A DNA stretch of 64,000 nucleotides, taken from positions 620,001-684,000 of the forward strand of contig NZ_CP134197.1 in NCBI RefSeq assembly GCF_031585635.1, given 5' to 3'. Both the position numbers and the translations under genes were made by a program. The notes under the pieces were generated by a model. The model saw only the letters and a list, made by a program, of their open reading frames with translations, was not told the DNA's origin and made no database searches. The stretch is from Paraburkholderia sp. FT54 (GTDB lineage Bacteria > Pseudomonadota > Gammaproteobacteria > Burkholderiales > Burkholderiaceae). Of the stretch, positions 36,274 through 45,240 are shown piece by piece (position 1 is the stretch's first letter; each line of letters opens with the position of its first letter).

Positions 36274-37092
36274 TCAATCGTCGAGGTCGCCGAGCAGCCG
36301 GCTCAGGTCCAGTTCCGCCTCGCGCGTCTGGAAGCCGCGCGCCATGGCAGATGCCATCCGGCGCTGCGCGGGCAGCGACCGCACGTTTTCTCCAAAGAGA
36401 TTTGAATCGCGCCGAAACTCGTCGATGGGAGCCAGTGCGATGGCATTGACGCGCTCCTTGACGATGGCGTGTCCGGCCGCCGGGAAACGGGAGATGCGCC
36501 GCGCGAGCGATGCAACGAAGTCGCCGAGCGACCCGGCGGGCAACGCCCGGTTGATCCATCCGTACGTTTCCGCGAGGTTCGCGTCATAGTCCAACGCACC
36601 CAGCATCACTTCGAGCGCACGGCCGCGGCCCATCAGGCGAGTAAGCGACTGGGCCGCGCCGCCGCCGGGAATCAGTCCGAAGGCGGGTTCCATCTGGCTG
36701 AACACCGCCGATTCCCGCGCGGCAAAGCGCATATCGCAGGCGAGCGCGAATTCGCTGCCGGCACCGCGCACACGCCCTTCGATCTGCGCGATCGAGACAA
36801 GCCGGCTTGCGCTCAAATGGCGGAACAGCAGCGCGATCGAGGGCTCGCCGGTCAGCTTTGCGGCTTCGTCGCGATACTCCTTTACCTTCGTCACATCCAC
36901 GTGCGAGATGAAATAGTCGGGATCGGCGCTGCTGAAGACGAGCACCTTGATGCCATCGTCGGCTTCAGCGTCCTTGATCAGCGTGACGAGGTCGCGCACG
37001 AGTTCGGGGCCGAGCAGGTTCATGGGTGGCGCAAACATGTTTACGAACAGAACGGCTCCGTCGCGGTTCACTTTGAGCGTTTCGAAAGTCAT
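36274..37092 (-). CDS. Enoyl-CoA hydratase/isomerase family protein
   Basis: 272 residues from the ATG at 37092; the open frame runs far upstream without family similarity. The crotonase fold is clear: INP-like start MNLLGPELVRDLVTLI, a first oxyanion-hole segment near VFSSADPDYFISHVDV, and the second IEGRVRGAGSEFALACDMRFAA, then PGGGAAQSLTRLMG. It is longer at the N terminus of the catalytic loop than fatty-acid enzymes. The substrate is unknown. It pairs with an alpha/beta hydrolase downstream and is divergent from a LysR gene, so a small acid-catabolism or detoxification unit is likely. Confidence 0.86.
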   Translation of the reverse strand: MTFETLKVNRDGAVLFVNMFAPPMNLLGPELVRDLVTLIKDAEADDGIKVLVFSSADPDYFISHVDVTKVKEYRDEAAKLTGEPSIALLFRHLSASRLVSIAQIEGRVRGAGSEFALACDMRFAARESAVFSQMEPAFGLIPGGGAAQSLTRLMGRGRALEVMLGALDYDANLAETYGWINRALPAGSLGDFVASLARRISRFPAAGHAIVKERVNAIALAPIDEFRRDSNLFGENVRSLPAQRRMASAMARGFQTREAELDLSRLLGDLDD

Positions 37093-37194
37093 GGTGGCTG
37101 GTTCCCGATGGGCAAGTCGGTGTTGGCTGGTGGTACACGAGGCCGAGCGCCTTGGACAGTGGCGCACAGGATGCGCAAGCGCGGCCGGATCGAT

Positions 37195-37250
37195 ACAGAA
37201 TCTAGGCCGTTCCTGGACCTTTGAGTAGCCGGTAGAATTGAGAACTGACC
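37195..37250. repeat. Intergenic inverted repeat, copy A
   Basis: 56 bp with 47 of 56 bases identical to the reverse complement of 38421-38476. It lies directly upstream of the LysR gene. Confidence 0.75.
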
Positions 37251-37268
37251 TCTCATTGGTGGAAGGCC

Positions 37269-38222
37269 ATGGATCGGTTTGAGGCAATGGGCATCTTGCT
37301 GGCGGCGATAGACACGGGAAGCCTGTCCGCCGCCAGTCGAAAACTTCGTATTCCTCTGGCGACAGTGAGCCGACGCGTTTCCGATCTGGAGGCACACCTG
37401 AATGTGCAATTGGTCGTGCGCGGCACCCGCGCGCTGACACTGACGGAAGCCGGGCGCGGCTACGTGGCGTCATGCCGGCGGGTTCTGGAGGAGGTCGCGG
37501 AAATCGAACGCACGACTTCCGGCGAATATCAGGCGCCGCAGGGAGAACTGGTGATCAGCGTGCCGCCCGTGATGGGGCGCATCCACGTTATGCCGGTGAT
37601 AGTCGAATTTCTAGCCGCGTTTCCGCAAATCCGCATGCGCGTGCAACTGACGGACCGGCTCGTCAATCTGCTGGATGAGCGTGTGGATCTCGTGCTGCGG
37701 CTTGGGGAACAACCGAGCAGCAGCCTGATTTCAACGCGTGTCGGCCTGCATCGGCAAGTGCTGTGCGCAAGCCCTGCTTACCTGAAAAAGCATGGGACAC
37801 CGCGCAAGCCCGAAGATCTTCTCTCGCACGACTGCGTGTCATTCGAAGGGTATGCGGTGGGCAGCAACTGGGAATTTCACTCCAGAGGCCGGACATTGAA
37901 GATCGAGGTGCCGTCCCGGCTGGTGGTGAGTTCAGTGGAGGCTGCCGTCGTTGCCGCGGCGGAGGGTGCGGGCATTGCGCGGGTCGTGTCGTACCAGATT
38001 GAAGAACCCGTGCAATCCGGTCGTCTCGTGAAGCTTCTGGAAGCCTTCGAGCCGCACCCGGCGCCTGTCAACCTCATGTACGCGGCCCAACGCCAGATAC
38101 CGCTCAAGCTGCGGGCACTTATCGACTTCCTGGTGCCGAAGCTGAGGGAAAGGCTCGGTTACGCGAATGCCGCAGGTCCGCGGCCGCCACGCCCGGCCCG
38201 CAGGCGGCCGACATCGTCTTAG
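37269..38222 (+). CDS. LysR-family transcriptional regulator
   Basis: 317 residues. Winged helix: MDRFEAMGILLAAIDTGSLSAASRKLRIPLATVSRRVSDLE; the effector domain begins near residue 90 (GELVISVPPVMGRIHVMPVIVEFLAAFP), typical of the DmlR/AaeR branch. The C terminus carries a Pro/Arg-rich tail (about 15 residues) that is not part of the fold. It is divergent from the enoyl-CoA hydratase operon and flanked by a 56-bp inverted repeat on both sides. It may also influence the downstream efflux operon. Confidence 0.87.
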   Translation: MDRFEAMGILLAAIDTGSLSAASRKLRIPLATVSRRVSDLEAHLNVQLVVRGTRALTLTEAGRGYVASCRRVLEEVAEIERTTSGEYQAPQGELVISVPPVMGRIHVMPVIVEFLAAFPQIRMRVQLTDRLVNLLDERVDLVLRLGEQPSSSLISTRVGLHRQVLCASPAYLKKHGTPRKPEDLLSHDCVSFEGYAVGSNWEFHSRGRTLKIEVPSRLVVSSVEAAVVAAAEGAGIARVVSYQIEEPVQSGRLVKLLEAFEPHPAPVNLMYAAQRQIPLKLRALIDFLVPKLRERLGYANAAGPRPPRPARRRPTSS

Positions 38223-38763
38223 ACACCTGAGCATTCCCACTAGCCGGCGGCCCACTCTGCGAGTTGCATGGTGATGCCCCCGTTAGTGACACATGCATAG
38301 GAATGCAAATTCAGGCCCGACTTCCTATATCCCGATCTGACTCACGAACGCATGTTCGTAAAAGCACCGGCGCAACCGATGCCCATCGCTCAGGTCGACA
38401 TTTGCCTTCCAGAAACGAAAGGGAAGTTCCCAATTCTGCCGGCTACTCGAAGGACGAGGAAAGGCTTAGATTCTGTGCCGTACCGTGAGAGGTTTCCAAT
38501 GCGTCGGCACGGTCGGACCGAAGCGTCACGCTGGTCAATTCGCGAAATCGTGCGCGAGGATTGCCAGCGCATCGGATTGGCGACCACGCAGACGCATCTA
38601 GGCCAGAGCAGTCCATTCACCAGGCAGAGCGCAGATGACCCGTCATTCTTCGAAACGTAGTCGTGCAGGTGCCCATCACATTTTTGCCGATTGGAGGCGA
38701 TGTCTGTTCGGATCTGGCTTGGGTGGAGGCCCGCTCGCATGATCCCCCCTGTCCGCTACCCGG
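38223..38763. other. Intergenic region upstream of efflux operon
   Basis: Contains inverted repeat copy B at 38421-38476. No gene is supported. Promoter elements for the efflux operon must lie in the last 200 bp but none is obvious. Confidence 0.35.
38421..38476. repeat. Intergenic inverted repeat, copy B
   Basis: Reverse-complement partner of 37195-37250 (about 84% identical). Together the copies bracket the LysR gene. Confidence 0.75.
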
Positions 38764-40806
38764 ATGCTGTCGATACTGCCCAAATGGCGAGCGAAGCAGC
38801 AGTGGCTATTCTCGGTCAAGGTATTCGGCGCCGCGATGCTTTCGCTCTATATTGCGCTCGCGCTTGGCCTGGATCACCCCTATTGGGCCATGGCGACGGT
38901 CTATCTGGTTTCGAATCCGCTGGACGGTGCGACACGCTCGAAGAGCGCCTATCGCATCGGCGGCACGGTGCTACGCGCGGCCGCGGCACTCGTGCTGGTG
39001 CCGCCGTTGGTCAATGAGCCGTTAGCCCTGATGGCCGCTATCTCGTTCTGGACGGCCGCGCTGCTGTACCTGTCCCAAATGGAGCGCGGGCCGCGAAGCT
39101 ACACGTTCCTGCTGGCAGCGTTCACGCTGCCGATCGTCGCCTTACCGACAGTCACTGATCCGACTACCGTATTCGACGTGGCGCTTGTACGGGTCGAGGA
39201 AACTGTAATCGGCATCGTCTGCGCCAGTGTGTTTGCCACTCTGGTCTTTCCGACCCGCGTCGCAACAGTGTTGCGTGCGCAATCGCAAACGTGGCTCGCC
39301 GATGCGGCGCTGTGGGTCACCGACATGCTTGCCGGAGATCCGCGAAAAGTTGTGCGCCATGACAGCCGCAACCGGCTAGCGGCCAATATCAGCGCAATCG
39401 GCCATCTTGTCGATCACCTCTCTTATGAGGCGGATAGTCCGGCGGCAGTGGCAGGCGCGCGTGCGCTTCACGAGCGGATGACCATGCTGCTTCCTGTGTT
39501 GTCGGCGCTCGCGCAGGTGGTACATGCCCTGCGTGAGCATAGCGCCGGGGTGCCACCGGCGCTGGTTGGGCGAATGGCCGCGGTTGGCGCGTGGGTACGC
39601 GCAGAGGCAGGCGCGCCACGCCTCGATTCCGGCGGTGCGCAAGGTGCCGCGTCGACCGGTCACGCAAGCGCACCAGGCTGGCACGCCGGCCTGGTGACTG
39701 CGGCAGAGCGGCGTCTCGACACGCTCGCTGACCTGTGGGAAGACTGTCTGGTTTTGCAGCGGCGCATCGGCAACGACACGCCTGCGGTATCGATGCCAGT
39801 GCTCCGTTATCGAGGCGAACCGGCCCCGCGCGTCTACCACCACGATCATTTGCTGTTGCTATTCCAGGCAGCATCGGCGGGACTCGCCATATTTTGCGTC
39901 GGCGAATTCTGGATCATCTCGGGTTGGGAAAACGGAGCTGGTCCCGTCGGGCTGGCGGCATCGACGATCTGCCTGCTGTCCGGCGTCGACCAGCCGCGCA
40001 AGGTGGCATGGCGCTTCGTGACCTGGAGCGCAGTCTGCCTGCTGGTGGTCTGGTTCTACCTGTTCGTGGTGCTGCCCCTTGCCCATGATTTCGGAGCGCT
40101 GGTGGCTTTGCTGGCTATACCGTACATCGTCATCGGCGCGCTGATCGTGCGCCCCGGTTTCAATCTGTACGCGGTGCTGTTGTCGGTGAACGCGGTCACG
40201 TTTGCGAATGTGCAGACGCTCTACGACGCACCCTTCGACGATCTCTTCAACAGCAGCCTGGCGATCTTTGCGGGGATGTCGTTCGCGCCGCTCTGGTACA
40301 TGCTCACGCGGCCGTTTGGTCAGCACCTGACAGCCGACCGGTTGATCCGCGCGAACTGGTGCGACATCGCGCATGGCGCGGATCACGACGGGTGGGTTGC
40401 TTCTCCACTGCTTCGCGCCCGCATGCTTGACCGGCTTGCGCGGTTGATACCCATGCAAACGGTCGGGGCGGGAGCCTCTTCGCACGACGAATTCGTCGGA
40501 CTTCAGGTGGGCTTCGACACGCTGGCGTTGCAACGCGATACGGCGGACATGGCGCCGCCGATGCAGCGTGCCGTGGTCCGCGTGCTGCGTGCGCTCGCAA
40601 TTTACTCAAGTCGCCGAGCCCGTCGAAGGCGCCCGGATGAAGCTCCCGTGGCGCTCGCAGCCCGCATCGATGCCGCCTGCCACGCCGTCGCCCTTCAGGC
40701 AACGCCCAATGCGCGCTCGGCCTTGACCGCGCTGGTTGGGCTGCGTCTGACGCTATTCCCGGGTAACCGGCCTGCCCTTGGAGCGGACGATGACGATGCC
40801 AAGTGA
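38764..40806 (+). CDS. FUSC-family inner-membrane efflux protein (AaeB-like)
   Basis: 680 residues. Two sets of about six helices (residues 15-165 and 365-510) separated by a large cytoplasmic region is the FUSC/AaeB layout. ALGLDHPYWAMATVYLVSNPLDGATRSKSAYRIGGTVLRA is the conserved first repeat, and the second begins near FQAASAGLAIFCVGEFWIISGW. It is the transporter of a four-gene operon and likely expels aromatic acids or related toxic compounds. No clear ribosome site precedes the ATG, so the true start may differ slightly. Confidence 0.88.
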   Translation: MLSILPKWRAKQQWLFSVKVFGAAMLSLYIALALGLDHPYWAMATVYLVSNPLDGATRSKSAYRIGGTVLRAAAALVLVPPLVNEPLALMAAISFWTAALLYLSQMERGPRSYTFLLAAFTLPIVALPTVTDPTTVFDVALVRVEETVIGIVCASVFATLVFPTRVATVLRAQSQTWLADAALWVTDMLAGDPRKVVRHDSRNRLAANISAIGHLVDHLSYEADSPAAVAGARALHERMTMLLPVLSALAQVVHALREHSAGVPPALVGRMAAVGAWVRAEAGAPRLDSGGAQGAASTGHASAPGWHAGLVTAAERRLDTLADLWEDCLVLQRRIGNDTPAVSMPVLRYRGEPAPRVYHHDHLLLLFQAASAGLAIFCVGEFWIISGWENGAGPVGLAASTICLLSGVDQPRKVAWRFVTWSAVCLLVVWFYLFVVLPLAHDFGALVALLAIPYIVIGALIVRPGFNLYAVLLSVNAVTFANVQTLYDAPFDDLFNSSLAIFAGMSFAPLWYMLTRPFGQHLTADRLIRANWCDIAHGADHDGWVASPLLRARMLDRLARLIPMQTVGAGASSHDEFVGLQVGFDTLALQRDTADMAPPMQRAVVRVLRALAIYSSRRARRRRPDEAPVALAARIDAACHAVALQATPNARSALTALVGLRLTLFPGNRPALGADDDDAK

Positions 40807-41005
40807 GATCGACGTCTACGGTGTGTTCGTCCCGAGCCTGCTCGTGCTGATGCTGTTGGCGTTCGGACTGACCTCGGTTCTGCGTGGACTGTTGGCACGT
40901 GCCGGTTTCTATCGACGAGTCTGGCACCGGTCACTGTTCAATGCCTCCATCTACATCATCATGCTTGGCGCCTTGCTGGCGCTTGCACAAAGAATGTCAT
41001 CATGA
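40790..41005 (+). CDS. DUF1656 small membrane protein (AaeX-like)
   Basis: 71 residues from the ATG at 40790, inside the end of the FUSC gene (another ATG at 40796). EIDVYGVFVPSLLVLMLLAFGL and two hydrophobic helices (about 10-30 and 48-66) are diagnostic of DUF1656, always encoded with FUSC/HlyD pumps. Its role in the pump is unknown. Confidence 0.87.
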   Translation: MTMPSEIDVYGVFVPSLLVLMLLAFGLTSVLRGLLARAGFYRRVWHRSLFNASIYIIMLGALLALAQRMSS

Positions 41006-41907
41006 AGCGTATCGTTTTTCACCTCGGTCCAGTCTTGCTCACACTCGTGGCCGTAAGCGTTTCGGCCTTTGTTGGGTTGCATCTGTGGAACTACTATACG
41101 ACGGCGACGTGGACCCGCGATGGTCACGTGCGCGCCGACATCGTCCAGGTCGCGCCCGACGTATCGGGGCTGGTGACCGAGGTGTACGTGAAGGATAACG
41201 CGCAGGTGCACCGCGGGCAGGTGCTGTTCGTGATCGATCCCCAGCGATTCGACCTTGCGTTGCAACAGGCCGAGGCAACCGCGGCCAGCTATCGTGCTGC
41301 ATTGGCCGAGGCGCGCCGCGAAGCCGCACGCAATCGCTCGCTGGTCGATGTGGTCGCGCGCGAGACAGTCGAGGCCACGCAGGCGCGCGTCGAACAAGGC
41401 GAGGCCGCGCTTGCGCAGGCTGAGGCCGCCGTCGCCGTGGCGCGCCTCAATATCGAGCGCTCGCGTGTCGTGAGTCCCGTCAACGGTTTCGTCAATGACC
41501 GGATGCCACGGCCAGGCGACTACGCCAACGCCGGCAAGCCCGCGCTTTCGGCGGTGGACAGCGACTCCCTGTACGTCGAGGGTTATTTCGAGGAAACCAA
41601 GCTGCCCCGGATCCGTATCGGCGACCCCGTCGATGTGCGCATCATGGGCGAGCACACTGTGCTGCAGGGTCACGTCGAGAGTATTGCGGCCGGCATCGAG
41701 GACCGCAACCGCAGCGCCGGATCGAATCTGCTACCCAATGTGAACCCGACTTTCAACTGGGTGCGCCTGGCGCAGCGTGTGCCAGTCCGCGTGATGCTCG
41801 AGAACGTGCCTGCCGAAGTACAACTGGTATCGGGACGCACCGTCACCGTCGGTGTCCGTGGAGAACGTGCGTCCGAAATGACCGCAAGCCGGGAGACGCG
41901 GCAATGA
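41002..41907 (+). CDS. HlyD-family membrane fusion protein (AaeA/EmrA-like)
   Basis: 301 residues. Start overlaps the previous stop (ATGA). One N-terminal anchor helix (residues 8-28) is followed by a lipoyl half-motif DVSGLVTEVYVKDNAQVHRGQVLFVID, a coiled-coil hairpin (about 75-140, Ala/Glu rich) and the second lipoyl half (VSPVNGFVNDRM), then a beta-barrel. It links the FUSC pump to the outer-membrane channel. Confidence 0.92.
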   Translation: MKRIVFHLGPVLLTLVAVSVSAFVGLHLWNYYTTATWTRDGHVRADIVQVAPDVSGLVTEVYVKDNAQVHRGQVLFVIDPQRFDLALQQAEATAASYRAALAEARREAARNRSLVDVVARETVEATQARVEQGEAALAQAEAAVAVARLNIERSRVVSPVNGFVNDRMPRPGDYANAGKPALSAVDSDSLYVEGYFEETKLPRIRIGDPVDVRIMGEHTVLQGHVESIAAGIEDRNRSAGSNLLPNVNPTFNWVRLAQRVPVRVMLENVPAEVQLVSGRTVTVGVRGERASEMTASRETRQ

Positions 41908-43436
41908 ACATTCGCATCTGGCTTGCGCGTGCCGCTGGCGCGCTGATGATCGCGCTATTGTCCAGCTGCATGACCGTCGGCCCGGACTATCACGTGCCTG
42001 CGAACGCCGTGGTTCAATCGCCGATGATCAAGGGTCCTTTGCAAGGTTCCGACGATCCCGCGATCTCCCTGGCGCCGCTACCGGACGACTGGTGGCAGCT
42101 GTACGACGATCCGAAGCTTAATGGACTGGTGCAGGAGGCTCTGCGTGCCAATACCGACCTGCGCGTCGCCGCCGCCAATCTTCGGCGCTCGCTCGCGAAC
42201 TTCCAGGAGGTGCAGGCAGAGCACCTGGTTCAGGGCAACATCACGGCTGGAACTAGCCGCGAGCAGTATTCGGGCGAGGCTTTTCTGACTAAACAACAGC
42301 CCCCTGTCATCAATGTTGGCAGCTATGGCGTCTCGGTGTCGTATCTGATCGACATCTTCGGCAAACTGGAACGCGCAGACGAGGCGTCGCTTGCCGCGGC
42401 GCAGGCCAGCCAGGCCGCGCTTGACTCGGCCCGCGTGATGGTCGTGTCGCAGACGGTTCTTGCCTATGTGCAGGGTTGCGCAGCCACTCATGAACTTGAA
42501 GTTGCACAGCGCCAGCTCGCGCTCCAGGAAAGCGCTGTCACATTGACACGCAAACTGGTGGATGCAGGCCGCAACCAGCCGGCGGACGTCCCGCAGGCAC
42601 GATCGCCGGCGGAAAGCCTGCGCGCGAGCTTGCCGCGATTTCGCGCCGAACAGGCGGCGGCTGCCTATCGACTCTCAGTCATGCTGGGTCAGCCGCCGGG
42701 CGCGCCGTCTTTGCCGCAAGCAGAGTGTCGCGAGGAACCGTGGCTGAAACAGCCTCTTCCGGTCGGCGACGGCGCCGCGCTGCTCAAGCGGCGGCCGGAT
42801 GTCCGGCAGGCCGAACGCGAACTGGCGTCCTCTACCGCGAAGATCGGCGTTGCGACGGCCGATCTCTATCCTTCGATCAGCCTCGGCGCTACAGGCGGTG
42901 TAGCGGGCGCCCTGTCGGATCTCGGCATGGGCGACACGCGCCACTGGAGTTTCGGCTCACTGGTGACGTGGAACTTCCCGACCAATGGCGCCCAGGCGCG
43001 TGTCCGCCGCGCGGAAGCGGGCGCCGATGCGTCTCTGGCACACTTTGACGGTGTAGTACTGAAGGCGCTGGAGGAGGCGCAGAGCGCGCTGGCTCGCTAT
43101 ACCAACGAGCTCAGCCGCAATGGCGCACTGCGTGAAGCACGCGACCAGGCCAGCGTGGTTGCTCATGAACAACGCCGCCTCTACCAAGGTGGGCGCGTGC
43201 CTTATCTTTTGAGTCTGGACGCCGACCGCACGCTGGCCAACGCCGAGGCGACACTTGCCGAGTCAGACGCGCAAATCGCGTACTACCAGGTGAGCGTGTT
43301 CCAGTCGCTGGGCGGCGGTTGGCAGCAAGATCATTCTCCGCTGTCACGCGCTGACTGCGGGTTCGCGGATGCCTCAGTCTCGCCGCAGACGCGCAGCGTC
43401 ACTGGAAGGCGGTCAACGGCAGGGCCGAGACTTTAA
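41904..43436 (+). CDS. Outer-membrane efflux lipoprotein, NodT/OprM type
   Basis: 510 residues, ATG overlapping the previous stop. Lipobox LLSSC near residue 22. It has two OEP repeats: DDWWQLYDDPKLNGLVQEALRANTDLRVAAANL and the second near RRPDVRQAERELASSTAKIGVATADLYPSISL. This is the TolC-like channel of the pump. The final 30 residues are polar and not conserved. Confidence 0.92.
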   Translation: MNIRIWLARAAGALMIALLSSCMTVGPDYHVPANAVVQSPMIKGPLQGSDDPAISLAPLPDDWWQLYDDPKLNGLVQEALRANTDLRVAAANLRRSLANFQEVQAEHLVQGNITAGTSREQYSGEAFLTKQQPPVINVGSYGVSVSYLIDIFGKLERADEASLAAAQASQAALDSARVMVVSQTVLAYVQGCAATHELEVAQRQLALQESAVTLTRKLVDAGRNQPADVPQARSPAESLRASLPRFRAEQAAAAYRLSVMLGQPPGAPSLPQAECREEPWLKQPLPVGDGAALLKRRPDVRQAERELASSTAKIGVATADLYPSISLGATGGVAGALSDLGMGDTRHWSFGSLVTWNFPTNGAQARVRRAEAGADASLAHFDGVVLKALEEAQSALARYTNELSRNGALREARDQASVVAHEQRRLYQGGRVPYLLSLDADRTLANAEATLAESDAQIAYYQVSVFQSLGGGWQQDHSPLSRADCGFADASVSPQTRSVTGRRSTAGPRL

Positions 43437-43494
43437 CCGAGGTTATACCGCTCATGGCAAAGGTTTGATCCACGACCACAACTCAGGGACCGAG

Positions 43495-43513
43495 TGACGA
43501 GCACCCCTCGTCA
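43495..43513 (+). terminator. Possible terminator after the efflux operon
   Basis: A 7-bp stem TGACGAG / CTCGTCA with a 5-base loop lies 59 bp after the stop codon. The following sequence is A-rich then T-rich rather than a clean U-tract, so termination is only likely. Confidence 0.4.
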
Positions 43514-43771
43514 TTGAAAAAGATTCTGTCTTCCATGTTTTTCTGAGTTCGCGCGAGTCTAGTTGTCCAAGTCTTTTTTATAACGCAGGCATTACTGCAA
43601 TTCTTTTCTGCAGCAGACCCAACGAGCGCGAACGAAGTTTCACACGGCATTTGGCTACAGCGGCCAGTCTTGGCCTACAGGAAAACGACAAGGCGCCAAG
43701 CCGGCCTACCTGCATCTTGCCCCCCAAGAGGCGCTGGAGGACTGAGCCCCGCGCGCCCTGCAAGTGGACGA
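43514..43771. other. Intergenic region
   Basis: Convergent gene ends; nothing else seen. Confidence 0.25.
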
Positions 43772-44527
43772 TCAGCCGAACTTCACCTGCTCGGTCACGT
43801 CGCCGTACATCTGCTGCTGGCGGAGCGCGGCAATCTGGATGACTGCGGGGATGGTCACGCGATAAGCGGCGCCGGCGACGTCGACCGCGGTCCAGACACC
43901 ACTGATGATCCAACCCACCGGGCCGGTCAGGATCGCCATCGTCCGGGTGAGCAATATGTTCCCACCAAACGATAGACCCCGGCCAACCAGGGCCTTCAAT
44001 ACCGCATTCACGATGATCAATGTGAGCTGGTAAGACTTAAAGCCGCCCGCGCGGAAGATGGTCTGAAAAACTACGGCCAGTGCCGCGGACGTGATGTTGG
44101 CAAAGTCCTTAATGCCCAGTTCCTTGGCCAGATCACGGAGTTGCTCGGGCGTCATCTTCGCTAGGGCGTCCTGCAAAATCTTCATGAGCAGGTTGCCTTC
44201 GATGGTCTCGACCGACGACTTCTTGCTGTAGTTCACGTCGAGCTTGTCGCACACATCGCACAGCACCTCTTTATACGTTACGCCCTTGCCGCCTCGGAAC
44301 ATCGTGGCGAACGTGTTGCCCCCGAAACACTGCACCTCCGCAGCGATGAGCTGCCAATACCGGTTGTGGTCGGGAGCGTATTTCTTATAGAGGTCCGACA
44401 TCGTGAGCTCTTCCGTCAACCGCGCGCTCCCGTCTTTGTCGTGCGTCAAGCAGCGCACTAAGTCGTTCAGATCGCTAGAACTAAGCTTGCCCAAGAATTC
44501 GAGATCTGGGTCGTGTCGATATGCCAT
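43772..44527 (-). CDS. YaaW/UPF0174-like protein with DUF3944 N terminus
   Basis: 251 residues. The start YRHDPDLEFLGKLSSSDLNDLVRCLTHDKDG is the DUF3944 motif, and the rest matches the YaaW-like core (HNRYWQLIAAEVQCFGGNTFATMFRGGKGVTYKEVLCDVCDKL). Two Gly/Ala-rich hydrophobic stretches (about 150-175 and 200-230) suggest membrane association. Function is unknown; members are scattered and often beside mobile DNA. It is a single-gene unit. Confidence 0.82.
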   Translation of the reverse strand: MAYRHDPDLEFLGKLSSSDLNDLVRCLTHDKDGSARLTEELTMSDLYKKYAPDHNRYWQLIAAEVQCFGGNTFATMFRGGKGVTYKEVLCDVCDKLDVNYSKKSSVETIEGNLLMKILQDALAKMTPEQLRDLAKELGIKDFANITSAALAVVFQTIFRAGGFKSYQLTLIIVNAVLKALVGRGLSFGGNILLTRTMAILTGPVGWIISGVWTAVDVAGAAYRVTIPAVIQIAALRQQQMYGDVTEQVKFG

Positions 44528-45147
44528 TTATATTCTCTGCTCCGTACTTTGAATGGAATCACCGGGGCGTCCGCCGTCGCCCCCCTGCCTGGGCCCGCTC
44601 CTCCTGCCGCCTGGCACGGCGCCCCCACGCCGGGTTTACGGCCCGCTCTCGAATAACTTAAGCGCGCGGTACATTCCGACTTCGTGCCGTTCCCGCTCTC
44701 CAACCTCTGCCGGAGCAACGCGCGCAGCTGCTTGCCTCTGCGTCCGAGAGTCGACCGTACGTCGGTTGGTTCTTCCAGTCGCTTGCCCCCCGGACGACGG
44801 GCGGCCCAAGCAGCAGCGCCATCGAATGGGTGCCTGTGCGTCGACAGGCGGGTATCGAATGGAACGGATCTCAATGCGGCCGTCCGTTTCATCAACGGCT
44901 GCTATGGCGCGACTGGTGTGAACGCACACTGTCGGTCAACTAGCGACATTCACCCGCTCACAATGCTTGAGCGAAGACGGACCCGAGGTCACTTTAGCTA
45001 GCCAGCTAACTTCACACTGCTTGCGCATGTAGTCACCTCCGTTGCGGTGATCGAGGGAGCCCTTGCGATTCATTATCTTCGTACCCGCTGCGCCGTCCGT
45101 TGCGCTTGCGCCCTATTACGGCCCGCTCTGTTCATCATAGCAATGAC
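44528..45147. other. Intergenic region upstream of LacI gene
   Basis: No supported gene; overlapping frames on both strands lack family features. The divergent promoters of the YaaW-like and LacI genes must lie here. Confidence 0.3.
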
Positions 45148-45190
45148 GCTTTTTTCCTCGCTAAAAAGCTTGCATTTTTTCCAGAAAAAA
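45148..45190. promoter_or_regulatory. A/T-rich palindromes in front of the LacI-type gene
   Basis: Two adjacent inverted repeats: GCTTTTT / AAAAAGC (45148-45154 and 45163-45169) and TTTTTT-CCAG-AAAAAA (45175-45190). They stand out in a GC-rich genome 50-90 bp before the ATG, so they may be autoregulatory operators or part of the promoter. Confidence 0.4.
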
Positions 45191-45240
45191 CTACCTTCAG
45201 TAAAACAAAACAATTCTTCGTTCGGCACCGGAGGAGACCC

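Noticed and set aside
39859..40533. 224-codon minus-strand frame
   Set aside because: Antisense shadow of the FUSC gene.
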